A stretch of DNA of 11,966 nt from Candidatus Aegiribacteria sp. (GCA_030642525.1 DAOWNO010000029.1:1-11966); one strand, 5' to 3'. Numbered from the stretch's first letter, positions 1-6,922 are shown. Notes: generated by a model not told the origin, from the letters alone. Program-made: numbers and translations.

Positions 1-814
1 CAGCTCTCTGTTCGCTGAGAGTCTGGTTATAGCTTGAACTGCCATCAGAATCGGTATGTCCTCCGACCTGAACTCTGGCATTCGGATTCGCCTCGAGTAT
101 TTCAACCATGTTGTCCAGAACGTAGTAGGACTCCGGTTTGAGATTCGCGCTGCCGCTGTCGAAGTAAATATTATCGAAGGCTAGAACCTGTCCTGTCTCC
201 AGGGCTGGTCTCAGGACAAAATCGACAATTGAAGTCTGATCGGCGGTAATAACAACAGGCTGGGAACGGGAAACGTATCCGTCAACATCAGCCGTTACTG
301 TCCATGTTCCTTCCGGCGCGTCAATCTGGAATACTCCAGCCGCGGAAGATTCAACTGTGATAGGTTCTTCTGTATCGATAGTTATCGTAGCCTGAAGCGG
401 ATCGTGGTTCTCGAACTCCGTAACCGTTCCGGCAATCTGTCCCTGTCCGGCTCTTACCTCAAGAGAGAAATCAACTACAACATCCTGATCGGCTTCCAGA
501 ACCACCGTCGCGGACGCGGCGTTGTAGCCTTCAGCGGAAACGGTAATGGGAATGCTTCCTTCAGGAAGAGTGACCGAATAGAAACCTGTTTCAGGGTCAG
601 AATTAACACTCTGTACAGGTATGCCGGGGAATGATATTTCAGCTTCCACAGGATCACCTGTTTCGAATTCAGTGATCATACCTGAAACTATTCCGGTTGT
701 GACTCCGGGTCCCCTATCGATCAGATCGCTGGAGAAAGCTATGCTTGCGGAAACGCCCCATTCCTGGGTGCCACCTTCGGGAAGAGGTGCTCTCTGTTCT
801 CTCTTCAGCTGATA
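1..814 (-). CDS. OmpA-family envelope protein, C-terminal part (partial; frameshifted from the upstream barrel part)
   Basis: Reading the minus strand from 814 down to the window edge gives one open frame with no start of its own. It begins with a probable last barrel strand (EGGTQEWGVSASIAFSSDL). Two tandem domains of about 80 residues follow (roughly 700-455 and 455-200), each with the pattern G-x-V-T-E-F-E...DP...A-x-I, then G-x-F, PEG, GY and ADQ...VDF. This is typical of carboxypeptidase-regulatory-like or PEGA-type Ig folds. From about 185 an OmpA C-terminal domain starts (FDNIYFDSGSANLKPES), including GGHTDSDGSSSYNQTLSEQRA-type peptidoglycan-binding residues: the TD motif, the Asn and LSEQRA. 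It should tether the outer membrane to peptidoglycan in the periplasm. The gene leaves the window before the end of the OmpA domain. It is almost certainly the 3' part of the gene starting at 1847, separated from it by a frameshift. An ATG at 679 could be chosen by gene callers but lacks support as a true start. Confidence 0.85.
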
Positions 815-1847
815 CTATTCCGGACTGATAAAGATTATGTCCGAAATCGAAATATTCCGTATTGAAATCCGTCAACCCCATATTGAAGCTGAAGTCCATG
901 ATGACTCCGCCACCCGAGAAAACCCGGATTCCCGGAGTGAAATAAGAGACGGTAGCGTAATTGTCTCTGTCAAGATACTTCTTCATGGAAAATTCCGTGA
1001 AGAGAACCGCGAACTTGGTGGGAAATTCAATGGCGAATCCCATATCCAGCGCGTTATCCTTAACCAGCAAGCTCACGTCGGTCAGGTTTGTTCTTGATCT
1101 TCTCCCCGTACTGTCAAATTCAAGTACGTAATCCTCCATGCTTACTGTCTGTTTGTACATTGAGTATCCCACATTGACATGGACGCGGATGGGAGTTCCA
1201 GGCCAGATGTTAGCCATGTCGGTGGAAATCAGGCCGCCAAAACCGATACTGGTATGTCCGGTAGAAAGGCTGGGTCTGCGCATGGTGTACATCGGAGTGC
1301 TGCCAGCATATCTGCCGTCATATTCCTCGCACTCCACCGTATTATTCGTTCTTGGAGCGAAAGAGAACCAGTTGCCCACTCCCAGCCACAGAACCTCGCT
1401 TGATGGCGTGGGGGTAAACCCTGCCTTAAATCCCAGCAACACATCACCCATTCCATGAATACCATCCCACTGACCAATTGTCTGGTTTCTGGGAGGAGTG
1501 AGGTCGAATTCATAGTATGTGCCTACATAACTGATACGTGCCGCGATCTCAATAAAACTCATCAACCCGTAATCCAGAGCAAAAAAACCTTCGGCAAAAT
1601 GCTCCGAATCCTCCACGCTCAGTACAGTATCTGAACTGGTGTTGCGAGCTCGATAGTGAAGGTCATCGTATTTATCTGAACTGCTCCAGTACCTTCCAAT
1701 GAGAGCGAAAGCCATTTCGTTCTCACCGATAGTTCTTGCATCAAGAACCCTGCTTACTCCTCTGAACCCCATTACCGAGGGGAGCGAAAAGGCACTTCCT
1801 GTTACCAGAAAAAGCGTTATGAACAGGATAAGACCACGTGATTTCAT
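714..1847 (-). CDS. Outer-membrane beta-barrel, N-terminal part of a frameshifted OmpA-family protein
   Basis: The protein starts with a clear signal peptide (MKSRGLILFITLFLVTGSAFS) and then runs as alternating hydrophobic and aromatic strands separated by polar turns (for example FAEGFFALDYGLMSFIEIAARISY and ALDMGFAIEFPTKFAVLFTEF). This is a predicted outer-membrane beta-barrel. I prefer the ATG at 1847 to the in-frame ATG at 1874 because an AGGAAGG Shine-Dalgarno sequence lies just upstream of it and the signal peptide begins there. The last ~35 codons (about 814-714) switch to Arg/Ser-rich, non-barrel sequence (SSRRWHPGMGRFRKHSFLQRSDR) and stop. The next frame over the same bases instead gives a barrel strand that leads into the Ig-like and OmpA domains. 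I therefore infer that this is the 5' part of one interrupted gene, with the break in the GA-rich tract at 789-806. The exact barrel family is not recognised. Confidence 0.8.
   Translation of the reverse strand: MKSRGLILFITLFLVTGSAFSLPSVMGFRGVSRVLDARTIGENEMAFALIGRYWSSSDKYDDLHYRARNTSSDTVLSVEDSEHFAEGFFALDYGLMSFIEIAARISYVGTYYEFDLTPPRNQTIGQWDGIHGMGDVLLGFKAGFTPTPSSEVLWLGVGNWFSFAPRTNNTVECEEYDGRYAGSTPMYTMRRPSLSTGHTSIGFGGLISTDMANIWPGTPIRVHVNVGYSMYKQTVSMEDYVLEFDSTGRRSRTNLTDVSLLVKDNALDMGFAIEFPTKFAVLFTEFSMKKYLDRDNYATVSYFTPGIRVFSGGGVIMDFSFNMGLTDFNTEYFDFGHNLYQSGIVSAEERTESTSSRRWHPGMGRFRKHSFLQRSDR
789..806 (-). other. GA-rich tract at the probable frameshift site
   Basis: On the coding (minus) strand the tract reads GAAGAGAGAACAGAGAGC. 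Upstream of it the barrel frame makes sense and downstream the +1 frame makes sense. The downstream frame is blocked by a TAG at 815-817, so the switch must occur below that point. Adding one more GA to the second GAGA run joins the frames as ...SAEERTERAPLPEGGTQEW.... This is most simply a 2-nt contraction (mutation, slippage or assembly error). Confidence 0.6.
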
Positions 1848-1911
1848 TTTCCCTTCCTTTCGAGTGGTGAACAAAACTAATCAATATGACTTGCAGTATT
1901 AAACGTGTACT

Positions 1912-1940
1912 ATTAGAAAAGCATATGCGGCTTATGTCAA
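1912..1940 (-). promoter_or_regulatory. Sigma-70-type promoter for the OmpA-family gene
   Basis: On the minus strand a perfect TTGACA (1940-1935) is followed by a 17-bp spacer and TCTAAT (1917-1912, 5 of 6 to TATAAT). The expected transcript start near 1905 leaves a leader of about 58 nt before the ATG at 1847. It is the best promoter match in the window and argues that the downstream gene was recently or still is expressed. Confidence 0.7.
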
Positions 1941-2011
1941 CAGCCCGAAAAGAACTATGTTTGATTGTCTGGAATTGAATTACAGAACTGATATTCCTTG
2001 AAAGGGAAAAT

Positions 2012-2944
2012 ATGGCTAATTATCGATTTCTTCTGACTGTTTTGATTGTTATATGCGGGGTTTCGTTTTCGTATGACCCGCTTTACTACAATAACCTTAC
2101 AAACGTTCTTCATTCTATGGAATCAGACGGAAACGTTGCCCTGGGGTATTTCGGAGCAAGTCAGTACTGGTTTACCGATTCTCTCGGCAACAGTGAGCTT
2201 CATGATTATTCAACCAGCCTGGGTGTTCTGAGATTTCAGTTCGTCGGCAGATACGGTCTGACAAACAGTCATACAATTTCCATTATTATTCCCGGCCATC
2301 TTCAGATTCAGGGACCTTCAGATACCACTGGCGTGGGGATAACCGATCCGTGGATATCTCTTGATGGATGGCTTACAAGATCGCCCATGCTCATAGCAAG
2401 GGGCGCGATAAGGATTCCTTTAAAGGGAGCGCTGGAGTCAGGGGATTACTCAGAAAGCGACAGGCATTTCGCTTTTGACGGAGCTATGACCGTTCAGTCA
2501 CCGATCGGGCAGGGATCAAACCTGAGTGTGGAAGCTACCGCAGGCCTTCGTTATTACCTGTGGGCATGGGATGCTCTTCACGCATCAAGAAAAGATTCCG
2601 CGGAAACAAAACCTCCTGTTGAACTCCGACTAGCAGGTTTTCTCGTCCTTCCTATGAACCCTGAACTGAGCCTGAGAATCGGAGGAGAAATAGCAACAAG
2701 AGGTGAAACAGAAGCAAAGATAGACGGAAATACAACCGGTCAGAATAACAGTGATTTCAGCAGGCAGGATCTCAGGGCTGGTTTCATGTTGAACAACGAG
2801 AATATCAATCTGACTGCTGATGTCTATTACTGTCTAGGCGGGGAGAATACGTCCAAAGAGTGGGGAATAATGGTAAACGGAACGGGTATTGATTTCCTCA
2901 GTCTTTTCAGCAGCACATCAAGCGGTTCAGGTGGCAGGAATTAG
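2012..2944 (+). CDS. Predicted outer-membrane beta-barrel protein, family not recognised
   Basis: A 310-residue protein with a good signal peptide (residues 1-20, MANYRFLLTVLIVICGVSFS, cleavage probably before YDP). The body alternates hydrophobic and polar residues in short amphipathic strands (TSLGVLRFQFVGRYGL, SLRIGGEIATRG, LRAGFMLNNENINLTADVYYCL) with Gly/Asn/Asp turns, as expected of an outer-membrane barrel or transporter-like porin. There are no internal transmembrane helices. The C-terminus is a Ser/Gly-rich tail (SSTSSGSGGRN) rather than the usual terminal aromatic residue, so the last strand is probably GIMVNGTGIDFLSLF. The ATG has GAAAGGG 5-6 nt upstream. It is the first gene of a plus-strand run and lies only 2 nt before the next start. 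It is divergent from the OmpA-family gene, which suggests a shared envelope context. Function cannot be assigned. Confidence 0.75.
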   Translation: MANYRFLLTVLIVICGVSFSYDPLYYNNLTNVLHSMESDGNVALGYFGASQYWFTDSLGNSELHDYSTSLGVLRFQFVGRYGLTNSHTISIIIPGHLQIQGPSDTTGVGITDPWISLDGWLTRSPMLIARGAIRIPLKGALESGDYSESDRHFAFDGAMTVQSPIGQGSNLSVEATAGLRYYLWAWDALHASRKDSAETKPPVELRLAGFLVLPMNPELSLRIGGEIATRGETEAKIDGNTTGQNNSDFSRQDLRAGFMLNNENINLTADVYYCLGGENTSKEWGIMVNGTGIDFLSLFSSTSSGSGGRN

Positions 2945-2946
2945 AA

Positions 2947-3774
2947 GTGCGCCGGCTGGTTATCTGTGCGATTATGATTTCAGCTGCATTCATGGCTCGT
3001 AATTCAAGTACCGGAAAGGCTTTGCTTGACATTTCTCACGAGTATGTGGAGACCCTCTCTTCGGGGAATACTGAAGATGCGTACTTCCTGCTGTCCGATA
3101 GTCTTTCGGCGCTGGTCAGCCCGACCTTTCTGGAGTTACTTGATGACTCGCCTTCGTCAGGCAGAATCACTATCGGTAACATTGAATCAAGAGGATACAC
3201 GATTTCCCTGGCTCTCGAGCAGGGAGGATCACGAACAATCTGGCTCAGAAAGGACGATTCCGGAGAATTGGCAATATCGGGAGATTCATCACTCGATAAT
3301 CTTCTTGGAAGAGCTACATTATTATGTACTGCTTTCGCTCAGGAAACGGTAATACCTGCATACCGCAATGGAGTTGATCCCGGAGATTACGCTTGTCCTA
3401 TAAGCGGCAAACCCTATTTACTTGAAGGCTGCATGCTTCTCTGTCCTTCAGGTCATCTTGGAGACGGCCTGAACGTAGAAGGATCAAACTGCATGCTCTT
3501 GCGAGACAGTCTGGCGGGGGTTGTCTCTGATTACATTCTTGCAGGTTATCGTTTCCCTGACAGTTTTTCCGGAATGTTCGAGGAGAGTGATGGGGAATTC
3601 AGCCAGCGGGGAGGATTCCGCTGTCCGGATAACGGTTACGTCTATTATGAAATCACCGAGGAGGGAGTCTACTGCCCATTCCATGATGAAACGAGCATAA
3701 TAGACCGAAGTTCCGCTTCGGAGAGATCGCCTTTGAATTCGGTATCACACAATCCTGATCAGGAGAATCTTTGA
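2947..3774 (+). CDS. Secreted protein with NTF2-like N-terminal region and two paired-cysteine (zinc-ribbon-like) knuckles
   Basis: A 275-residue protein of unknown function. A GTG start, with AGGAA 7 nt upstream, follows the previous stop by 2 nt. Residues 1-18 look like a short signal peptide (MRRLVICAIMISAAFMAR). Residues 22-120 (ALLDISHEYVETLSSGNTEDAY...) resemble NTF2-like or DUF4878-type domains, in which a helix with a GN-x-x-DAY-type motif precedes a curved sheet; this is inference. After that come two copies of CPxxG...CPx(1-2)H: C150-P-I-S-G with C166-P-S-G-H170, and C226-P-D-N-G with C243-P-F-H246. Similar CP..G..Y...C..H hairpins occur at the C-termini of some secretion-system pseudopilins. 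Each could bind Zn or form a disulfide. The acidic, Ser-rich tail overlaps the rnd start by 4 nt. I do not recognise the full-length family. Confidence 0.7.
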   Translation: MRRLVICAIMISAAFMARNSSTGKALLDISHEYVETLSSGNTEDAYFLLSDSLSALVSPTFLELLDDSPSSGRITIGNIESRGYTISLALEQGGSRTIWLRKDDSGELAISGDSSLDNLLGRATLLCTAFAQETVIPAYRNGVDPGDYACPISGKPYLLEGCMLLCPSGHLGDGLNVEGSNCMLLRDSLAGVVSDYILAGYRFPDSFSGMFEESDGEFSQRGGFRCPDNGYVYYEITEEGVYCPFHDETSIIDRSSASERSPLNSVSHNPDQENL

Positions 3775-4955
3775 GCAATATTACCCTTATCGATACTCAG
3801 GAGGAGCTGAACAGACTGATTGAGGATCTGAAAAAAGAAGACGTCATTGCCCTGGATACTGAATTTCATGGAGAGAAAAGATACTGGCCCGAACTGTTTC
3901 TCATACAGTTTGCGGGCAGGAACGGTCCGGTAGCAGTTGACCCTCTCCGGATTGAGAATCTGGAGCCGATCAGTGAATTGCTCGAATCGGAGGCTCCTGT
4001 TAAAGTTATTCACTCGGCCAGAAACGATATTGACGTTCTTATGCACCATCTTGACATAGTTTTTTCATCCGTATTTGACACTCAGCTTGCTGCCGCGTTT
4101 CTTGGGCATGAACTTCAGATCTCTCTTTATAATCTTGTCAGAACCGAGTGCGGCAAAGCCCCGCAAAAAGGACATACTCTGAGCGACTGGTCTATCCGGC
4201 CTCTCTCGAGGGAGCAGATCGAATACGCTCTCAACGACGTCAGATACCTGATCAGGATTTACAGGAATCAGATGAAAAGACTGAAATCAACAGGCCGATT
4301 GAACTGGTATACTGAACAGGCTGAATTACTCACTGTTCCCTCCACATATGAAATCCCGCTGAAAAAAGTTTTCCAGAAAGTCAGGTCAACCGGGAAAATC
4401 ACGAAAAGCAGACTCCCGATCCTCTGGGCTCTTGTTCAATGGAGGGAAAAGACAGCAGAGAAGCTGAATAAACCCCGCAATTATGTAGTAAGGGATTATA
4501 TCCTTGGAGCAATCACCGCAATGGCCCCTGAGAAAACAAGCAGCTTGTCCAGGCTGAGGGGAATCTCTTCCGGGTTTATAAAGAAATACGGAAACGAAAT
4601 ACTGGCAGTGATCAGGGAAGCCAGGATCAACCCCTCGGAAAATATCCCTGACATCCCGCAATACCACTCAAACCCCGGCATCTCAGCCCGCAGGGATATC
4701 CTCAGAATATTTCTGAAACAGGAGTCCAGCAGACTGGGCATTTCACCCGCTCTGCTTCTGTCATCCGAAATGATGGATGCTCTTGCGAAACATCCTCCCG
4801 TCTCGGAGGAGGACTTCTCTTCGATTCCGGGACTATCCGGCTGGCGCAGAGAGGCACTCGGTGATGATCTTATCTCTCTTCTTGAAGGGAAGCTTGCTCT
4901 CAGCCTGAAGCAGGGACAACGGCTGGGATTGAAATTCGTAAAAGTAGAAGAGTGA
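3771..4955 (+). CDS. rnd: Ribonuclease D (3'-5' exoribonuclease, DEDDy type, with HRDC domain)
   Basis: A 394-residue cytoplasmic exonuclease expected to trim the 3' ends of tRNA precursors and other structured RNAs. The DEDDy catalytic set is complete: Exo I is LDTEFHG (D29, E31), Exo II is HSARND (D86), and Exo III is Y152-A-L-N-D156. A helical HRDC domain spans about residues 205-285 (RSTGKITKSRLPILWALVQWREKTAE begins it), and a second HRDC-like helical region fills 300-390. This matches the layout and length of Escherichia coli RNase D (about 375 residues). The start is TTG with AGGAG 5 nt upstream and overlaps the previous stop as TTGA. The 3' end overlaps nth as GTGA. Both junctions point to translational coupling within one transcript. 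Nothing in the sequence suggests inactivation. Confidence 0.93.
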   Translation: MSNITLIDTQEELNRLIEDLKKEDVIALDTEFHGEKRYWPELFLIQFAGRNGPVAVDPLRIENLEPISELLESEAPVKVIHSARNDIDVLMHHLDIVFSSVFDTQLAAAFLGHELQISLYNLVRTECGKAPQKGHTLSDWSIRPLSREQIEYALNDVRYLIRIYRNQMKRLKSTGRLNWYTEQAELLTVPSTYEIPLKKVFQKVRSTGKITKSRLPILWALVQWREKTAEKLNKPRNYVVRDYILGAITAMAPEKTSSLSRLRGISSGFIKKYGNEILAVIREARINPSENIPDIPQYHSNPGISARRDILRIFLKQESSRLGISPALLLSSEMMDALAKHPPVSEEDFSSIPGLSGWRREALGDDLISLLEGKLALSLKQGQRLGLKFVKVEE

Positions 4956-5593
4956 ACGATCAGCGAGCGCTTGAGATTCTCGAATCAATGAAGCAGGCTG
5001 TAGACCTGCCGGGTACTCCAGCCCCTCTCGAGGAATCACGTGAGGCATTTCCGGTTCTTGTATCGACTGTTATAAGCCTCAGAACGAGGGATGCGGTTAC
5101 CAGGACGGTATCTGCGAGAGTACTGAAATCGGCCCCTGACGTTAAGTCGATGATCTCTATTGACATCAAAGAACTGGAAACACTGCTCAGACCGGCTGGC
5201 TTTTTCAGACAGAAAGCAAAACAGCTGAAGCAGACAGCTGAATTGATTCATAGCAGGTTTGAAGGAAAAGTTCCGGATAACATTGAGGATCTGATGAGCC
5301 TTCCGGGAGTAGGAAGAAAAACAGCCAATTTCGTTCTTGGAATGGTGTTCGGAAAACCCGCTATATGTGTCGACATTCATGTACATCGAATCTCGAACAG
5401 ACTTGGTCTTGCATGCACATCCTCACCTGAAGAAACCGAATTGCAGCTTCAGAGAATCTTTTCTCCTGAATACTGGAGCAGAATAAATCACATAATGGTA
5501 ACGTTCGGACAGAGAATCTGTAAACCGGTCAAACCCCGGTGCGAAGCATGTCCTCTGAATACAACCTGCCCTGTTGTTACCTCAAAAGGCTGA
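4952..5593 (+). CDS. nth: Endonuclease III (DNA glycosylase/AP lyase, [4Fe-4S] HhH-GPD family)
   Basis: A 213-residue base-excision repair enzyme that removes oxidised pyrimidines and nicks the abasic site. The helix-hairpin-helix is LPGVGRKTAN, with catalytic lysine K123, followed by the catalytic aspartate D141 in VDIHVHR. The C-terminal iron-sulfur loop is intact: C190-x6-C197-x2-C200-x5-C206. Length matches E. coli Nth (211 residues). The helix usually written LSAQATD is ISLRTRD here, nearer to the form I associate with thermophile and archaeal homologues. Start is GTG at 4952, overlapping the rnd stop by 4 nt. The ribosome-binding site is poor (AGAAGAG), so initiation probably depends on ribosomes terminating on rnd. 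The stop is only 2 nt from the convergent stop of the next gene, and no terminator fits between them. Confidence 0.95.
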   Translation: MNDQRALEILESMKQAVDLPGTPAPLEESREAFPVLVSTVISLRTRDAVTRTVSARVLKSAPDVKSMISIDIKELETLLRPAGFFRQKAKQLKQTAELIHSRFEGKVPDNIEDLMSLPGVGRKTANFVLGMVFGKPAICVDIHVHRISNRLGLACTSSPEETELQLQRIFSPEYWSRINHIMVTFGQRICKPVKPRCEACPLNTTCPVVTSKG

Positions 5594-5595
5594 TT

Positions 5596-5967
5596 TCACC
5601 CGGATGGATTCTTGAGCAGAGCACGGTCACGCGAAAGGGCCGCGGCAACGGCGAAGGCATCGAAGTACCGCTGCAGGGAAACATCGGTGGATTGGTATTC
5701 ATTCGAGCCTGCAAAAAAATCGACCAGAACCTCCCGCGTCCGTGCGAGTTCGCGCAGGCGAGCAACCGAGCGCCGGTGGCGGGGATCATCAAGAGTGAGA
5801 TCCATCAGCTCCAATGCACGCTCAAATGCTCCTTGAGATATCTGTGGATTTCGGGTTCTCCAGCGAAGTGCCCTGCCGACCTCGCTGCCTACATTTCCCA
5901 GCTGCTCGTACAGCGACAGCTCCCACCAGCGGCCTGCGGCAAGATCCTTGTGCATAGGGGACTTCAT
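5596..5967 (-). CDS. Conserved hypothetical protein of a widespread small family (ELSLYEQLGNVGSEVGRAL type)
   Basis: A 123-residue, soluble, probably all-helical protein. Recognisable family features are HKDLAAGRWWELSLYEQLGNVGSEV near the start, the middle segment FERALELMDLTLDDPRHR, and R-E-V-L-V-D-F-F...YQSTDVSLQRYFDAFAVAAA near the end. From memory, proteins with this pattern are common in diverse uncultured bacteria, have no known function, and often sit directly after a DUF5674 gene. That fits here: the ATG at 5967 overlaps the upstream 37-codon gene as ATGA. Many relatives begin at the second Met (MHKDL, 5955), so that start is also possible. Neither start has a clear ribosome-binding site. 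The gene is richer in G+C and in CGC/CGG arginine codons than its neighbours, which suggests horizontal acquisition. A toxin-antitoxin-like or other two-protein role is speculation. Confidence 0.75.
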   Translation of the reverse strand: MKSPMHKDLAAGRWWELSLYEQLGNVGSEVGRALRWRTRNPQISQGAFERALELMDLTLDDPRHRRSVARLRELARTREVLVDFFAGSNEYQSTDVSLQRYFDAFAVAAALSRDRALLKNPSG

Positions 5968-6077
5968 CGGAACACCAATCGATCCACCACAGCTTTGATC
6001 ATGTCGCCGAAAAGCTCCATTGCCATTTGACGCAGAGAGTCCATGGAAATTGGTTCCTGCTCGGTTACCGCTTTCAT
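5964..6077 (-). pseudogene. DUF5674-like remnant, 37 aa, probably internally deleted
   Basis: A short minus-strand frame, MKAVTEQEPISMDSLRQMAM followed by ELFGDMIKAVVDRLVFR and TGA. Its first ~32 residues look like the N-terminus of DUF5674 proteins as I remember them (...I-x-E-L-x-x-M-A-x-x-x-F-G-D-M-V-K-A-V-V-D...), a family of about 110 residues. The conserved middle (an ELHADEE-type segment) is absent. The end, VDRLVFR, resembles the usual C-terminal helix of the family. This looks like an in-frame internal deletion that joined KAVVD to VDRLVFR and kept the ATGA junction with the next gene. Alternatively it is a genuine 37-aa peptide. No strong Shine-Dalgarno sequence precedes the ATG at 6077. 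The base composition matches its partner rather than the flanking genes. Confidence 0.55.
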
Positions 6078-6124
6078 GGTCAGCTTATTATCTCATTCTA
6101 ATCAGCGTATCCAGAATCATTAGT

Positions 6125-6139
6125 GACAATTGAATTGTC
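6125..6139. promoter_or_regulatory. Perfect palindrome, operator candidate
   Basis: GACAATT-G-AATTGTC is a perfect 7-bp inverted repeat around one base. It lies in the 154-bp gap between the divergent remnant (start 6077) and the hydrolase (start 6232), and overlaps a possible -35 element (TTGTCC, 6135-6140). A dimeric repressor bound here would block the plus-strand promoter. The regulator is unknown and not in this window. Confidence 0.4.
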
Positions 6140-6173
6140 CGCATGGAATATTCTTTTCTATAGTATATATAAT
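6135..6173 (+). promoter_or_regulatory. Probable promoter of the cyclase-family hydrolase
   Basis: A perfect TATAAT lies at 6168-6173, with TATAGT just before it at 6159-6164. TTGTCC (6135-6140) is 18 bp upstream of TATAGT. A weak TGGAAT (6144-6149) is 18 bp upstream of TATAAT. Either pairing puts the transcript start about 50-60 nt before the TTG start at 6232. Confidence 0.5.
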
Positions 6174-6231
6174 TGATGCAGCTTGAGGGAGGTTTTTTTG
6201 TCAATAAGTTGATCAGATAGAGAGGAAGCTG

Positions 6232-6864
6232 TTGAAAAAAACGTATTCGCTTTCACCGGATAGAATGATAGACATAACACGACCTCTTTCAGAGAACACA
6301 CCTTTCTGGCCCGGGGACGAGCAGTTCAAGCGGAATCTCATAACAGTTGCTGATGGATTCGTTACATCCGGATTGAAGATGAGTTCTCATTCGGGAACGC
6401 ATATGGACGCTCCCGCTCACCTTGCCCACTGCAATACAACCGTGGACAACATTCCCCTGACGAAGCTCATTCTGAACGCGACCGTGGTGGATTGCGGCAG
6501 CAGGAAGGCAATCGATGAAGATGTGCTTTCAGGGCTTTCTCTGCAGGGGAAAGCCCTCCTGCTGAAAACAGTTTCTTCACGATCAAATCAGACTGATGTC
6601 TTCAGGAATTATACTGCTTTAACATCTTCGGCAGCGGAAGCCGCTCGCGATAGGGGAATCGCTCTGCTCGGAATCGATTCAGTTTCCGTCGATCCGCCGG
6701 ATTCATCGAACGCTCACAGAATATTTCTGGAGGCTTCCATTCCCATCGTGGAAAATCTCTGGCTCAGCGAGATAAACCCCGGGGAATACCTGCTGATCTG
6801 CCTTCCCCTCAGAATAGAATCAGGAGACGGTTCCCCGGTAAGAGCTCTTCTTCAACCCCTTTAA
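6232..6864 (+). CDS. Cyclase family protein / kynurenine formamidase-like metal hydrolase
   Basis: A 210-residue cytoplasmic hydrolase of the cyclase (KynB-like) superfamily, whose members hydrolyse N-formylkynurenine or related amides with divalent metals. It opens with the typical MIDITRPLSENTPFWPGDE. The metal-binding signature is H53-S-G-T-H57-M-D59-A-P-A-H63. The later family block is GIDSVSVDPPDSSNAHRIFLE, followed by PIVENL. Length is normal. The start is TTG with AGAGGAA 4-5 nt upstream; the next Met (residue 12) would remove part of the first strand. No tryptophan-degradation genes (kynA, kynU) are nearby, so the true substrate is uncertain and kynB is not assigned. It appears monocistronic, with its own promoter and palindrome upstream and a hairpin terminator immediately downstream. 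Confidence 0.88.
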   Translation: MKKTYSLSPDRMIDITRPLSENTPFWPGDEQFKRNLITVADGFVTSGLKMSSHSGTHMDAPAHLAHCNTTVDNIPLTKLILNATVVDCGSRKAIDEDVLSGLSLQGKALLLKTVSSRSNQTDVFRNYTALTSSAAEAARDRGIALLGIDSVSVDPPDSSNAHRIFLEASIPIVENLWLSEINPGEYLLICLPLRIESGDGSPVRALLQPL

Positions 6865-6865
6865 A

Positions 6866-6903
6866 AAACTCGTGCCATGCATTCTTTTGCGCGGCACGAG
6901 TTT
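6866..6903. terminator. Bidirectional rho-independent terminator between convergent genes
   Basis: A perfect 11-bp stem, AAACTCGTGCC (6866-6876) with GGCACGAGTTT (6893-6903), encloses a 16-nt loop that can add a GCA/TGC pair inside. On the plus strand the stem is followed by TTTCTTAT at the end of the hydrolase gene. On the minus strand it is followed by six T's at the end of the ispG-glnA-lipoprotein operon. The minus-strand tail is the stronger one. Confidence 0.9.
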
Positions 6904-6922
6904 CTTATATCGTTCCTGAAGA

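Noticed and set aside
714..814. Programmed ribosomal frameshifting in the OmpA-family gene
   Set aside because: I see no slippery heptamer with a following hairpin or pseudoknot, and envelope proteins of this type are not known to use it. A 2-nt contraction is simpler.
837..1458. Plus-strand frames of 74-106 codons
   Set aside because: They are antisense shadows of the beta-barrel gene and have no protein features of their own.
5539..6030. 163-codon plus-strand frame across the end of nth and the small cassette
   Set aside because: It is antisense to the recognisable 123-aa conserved protein and the DUF5674-like frame, overlaps the nth Fe-S loop, and has no ribosome-binding site or protein-like pattern.
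6187..6215. GGGAGG followed by a T run and a 4-codon TTG frame ahead of the hydrolase (possible leader peptide)
   Set aside because: It is too short and has no regulatory codon pattern or attenuator hairpin. The hydrolase has its own Shine-Dalgarno at 6221-6227.
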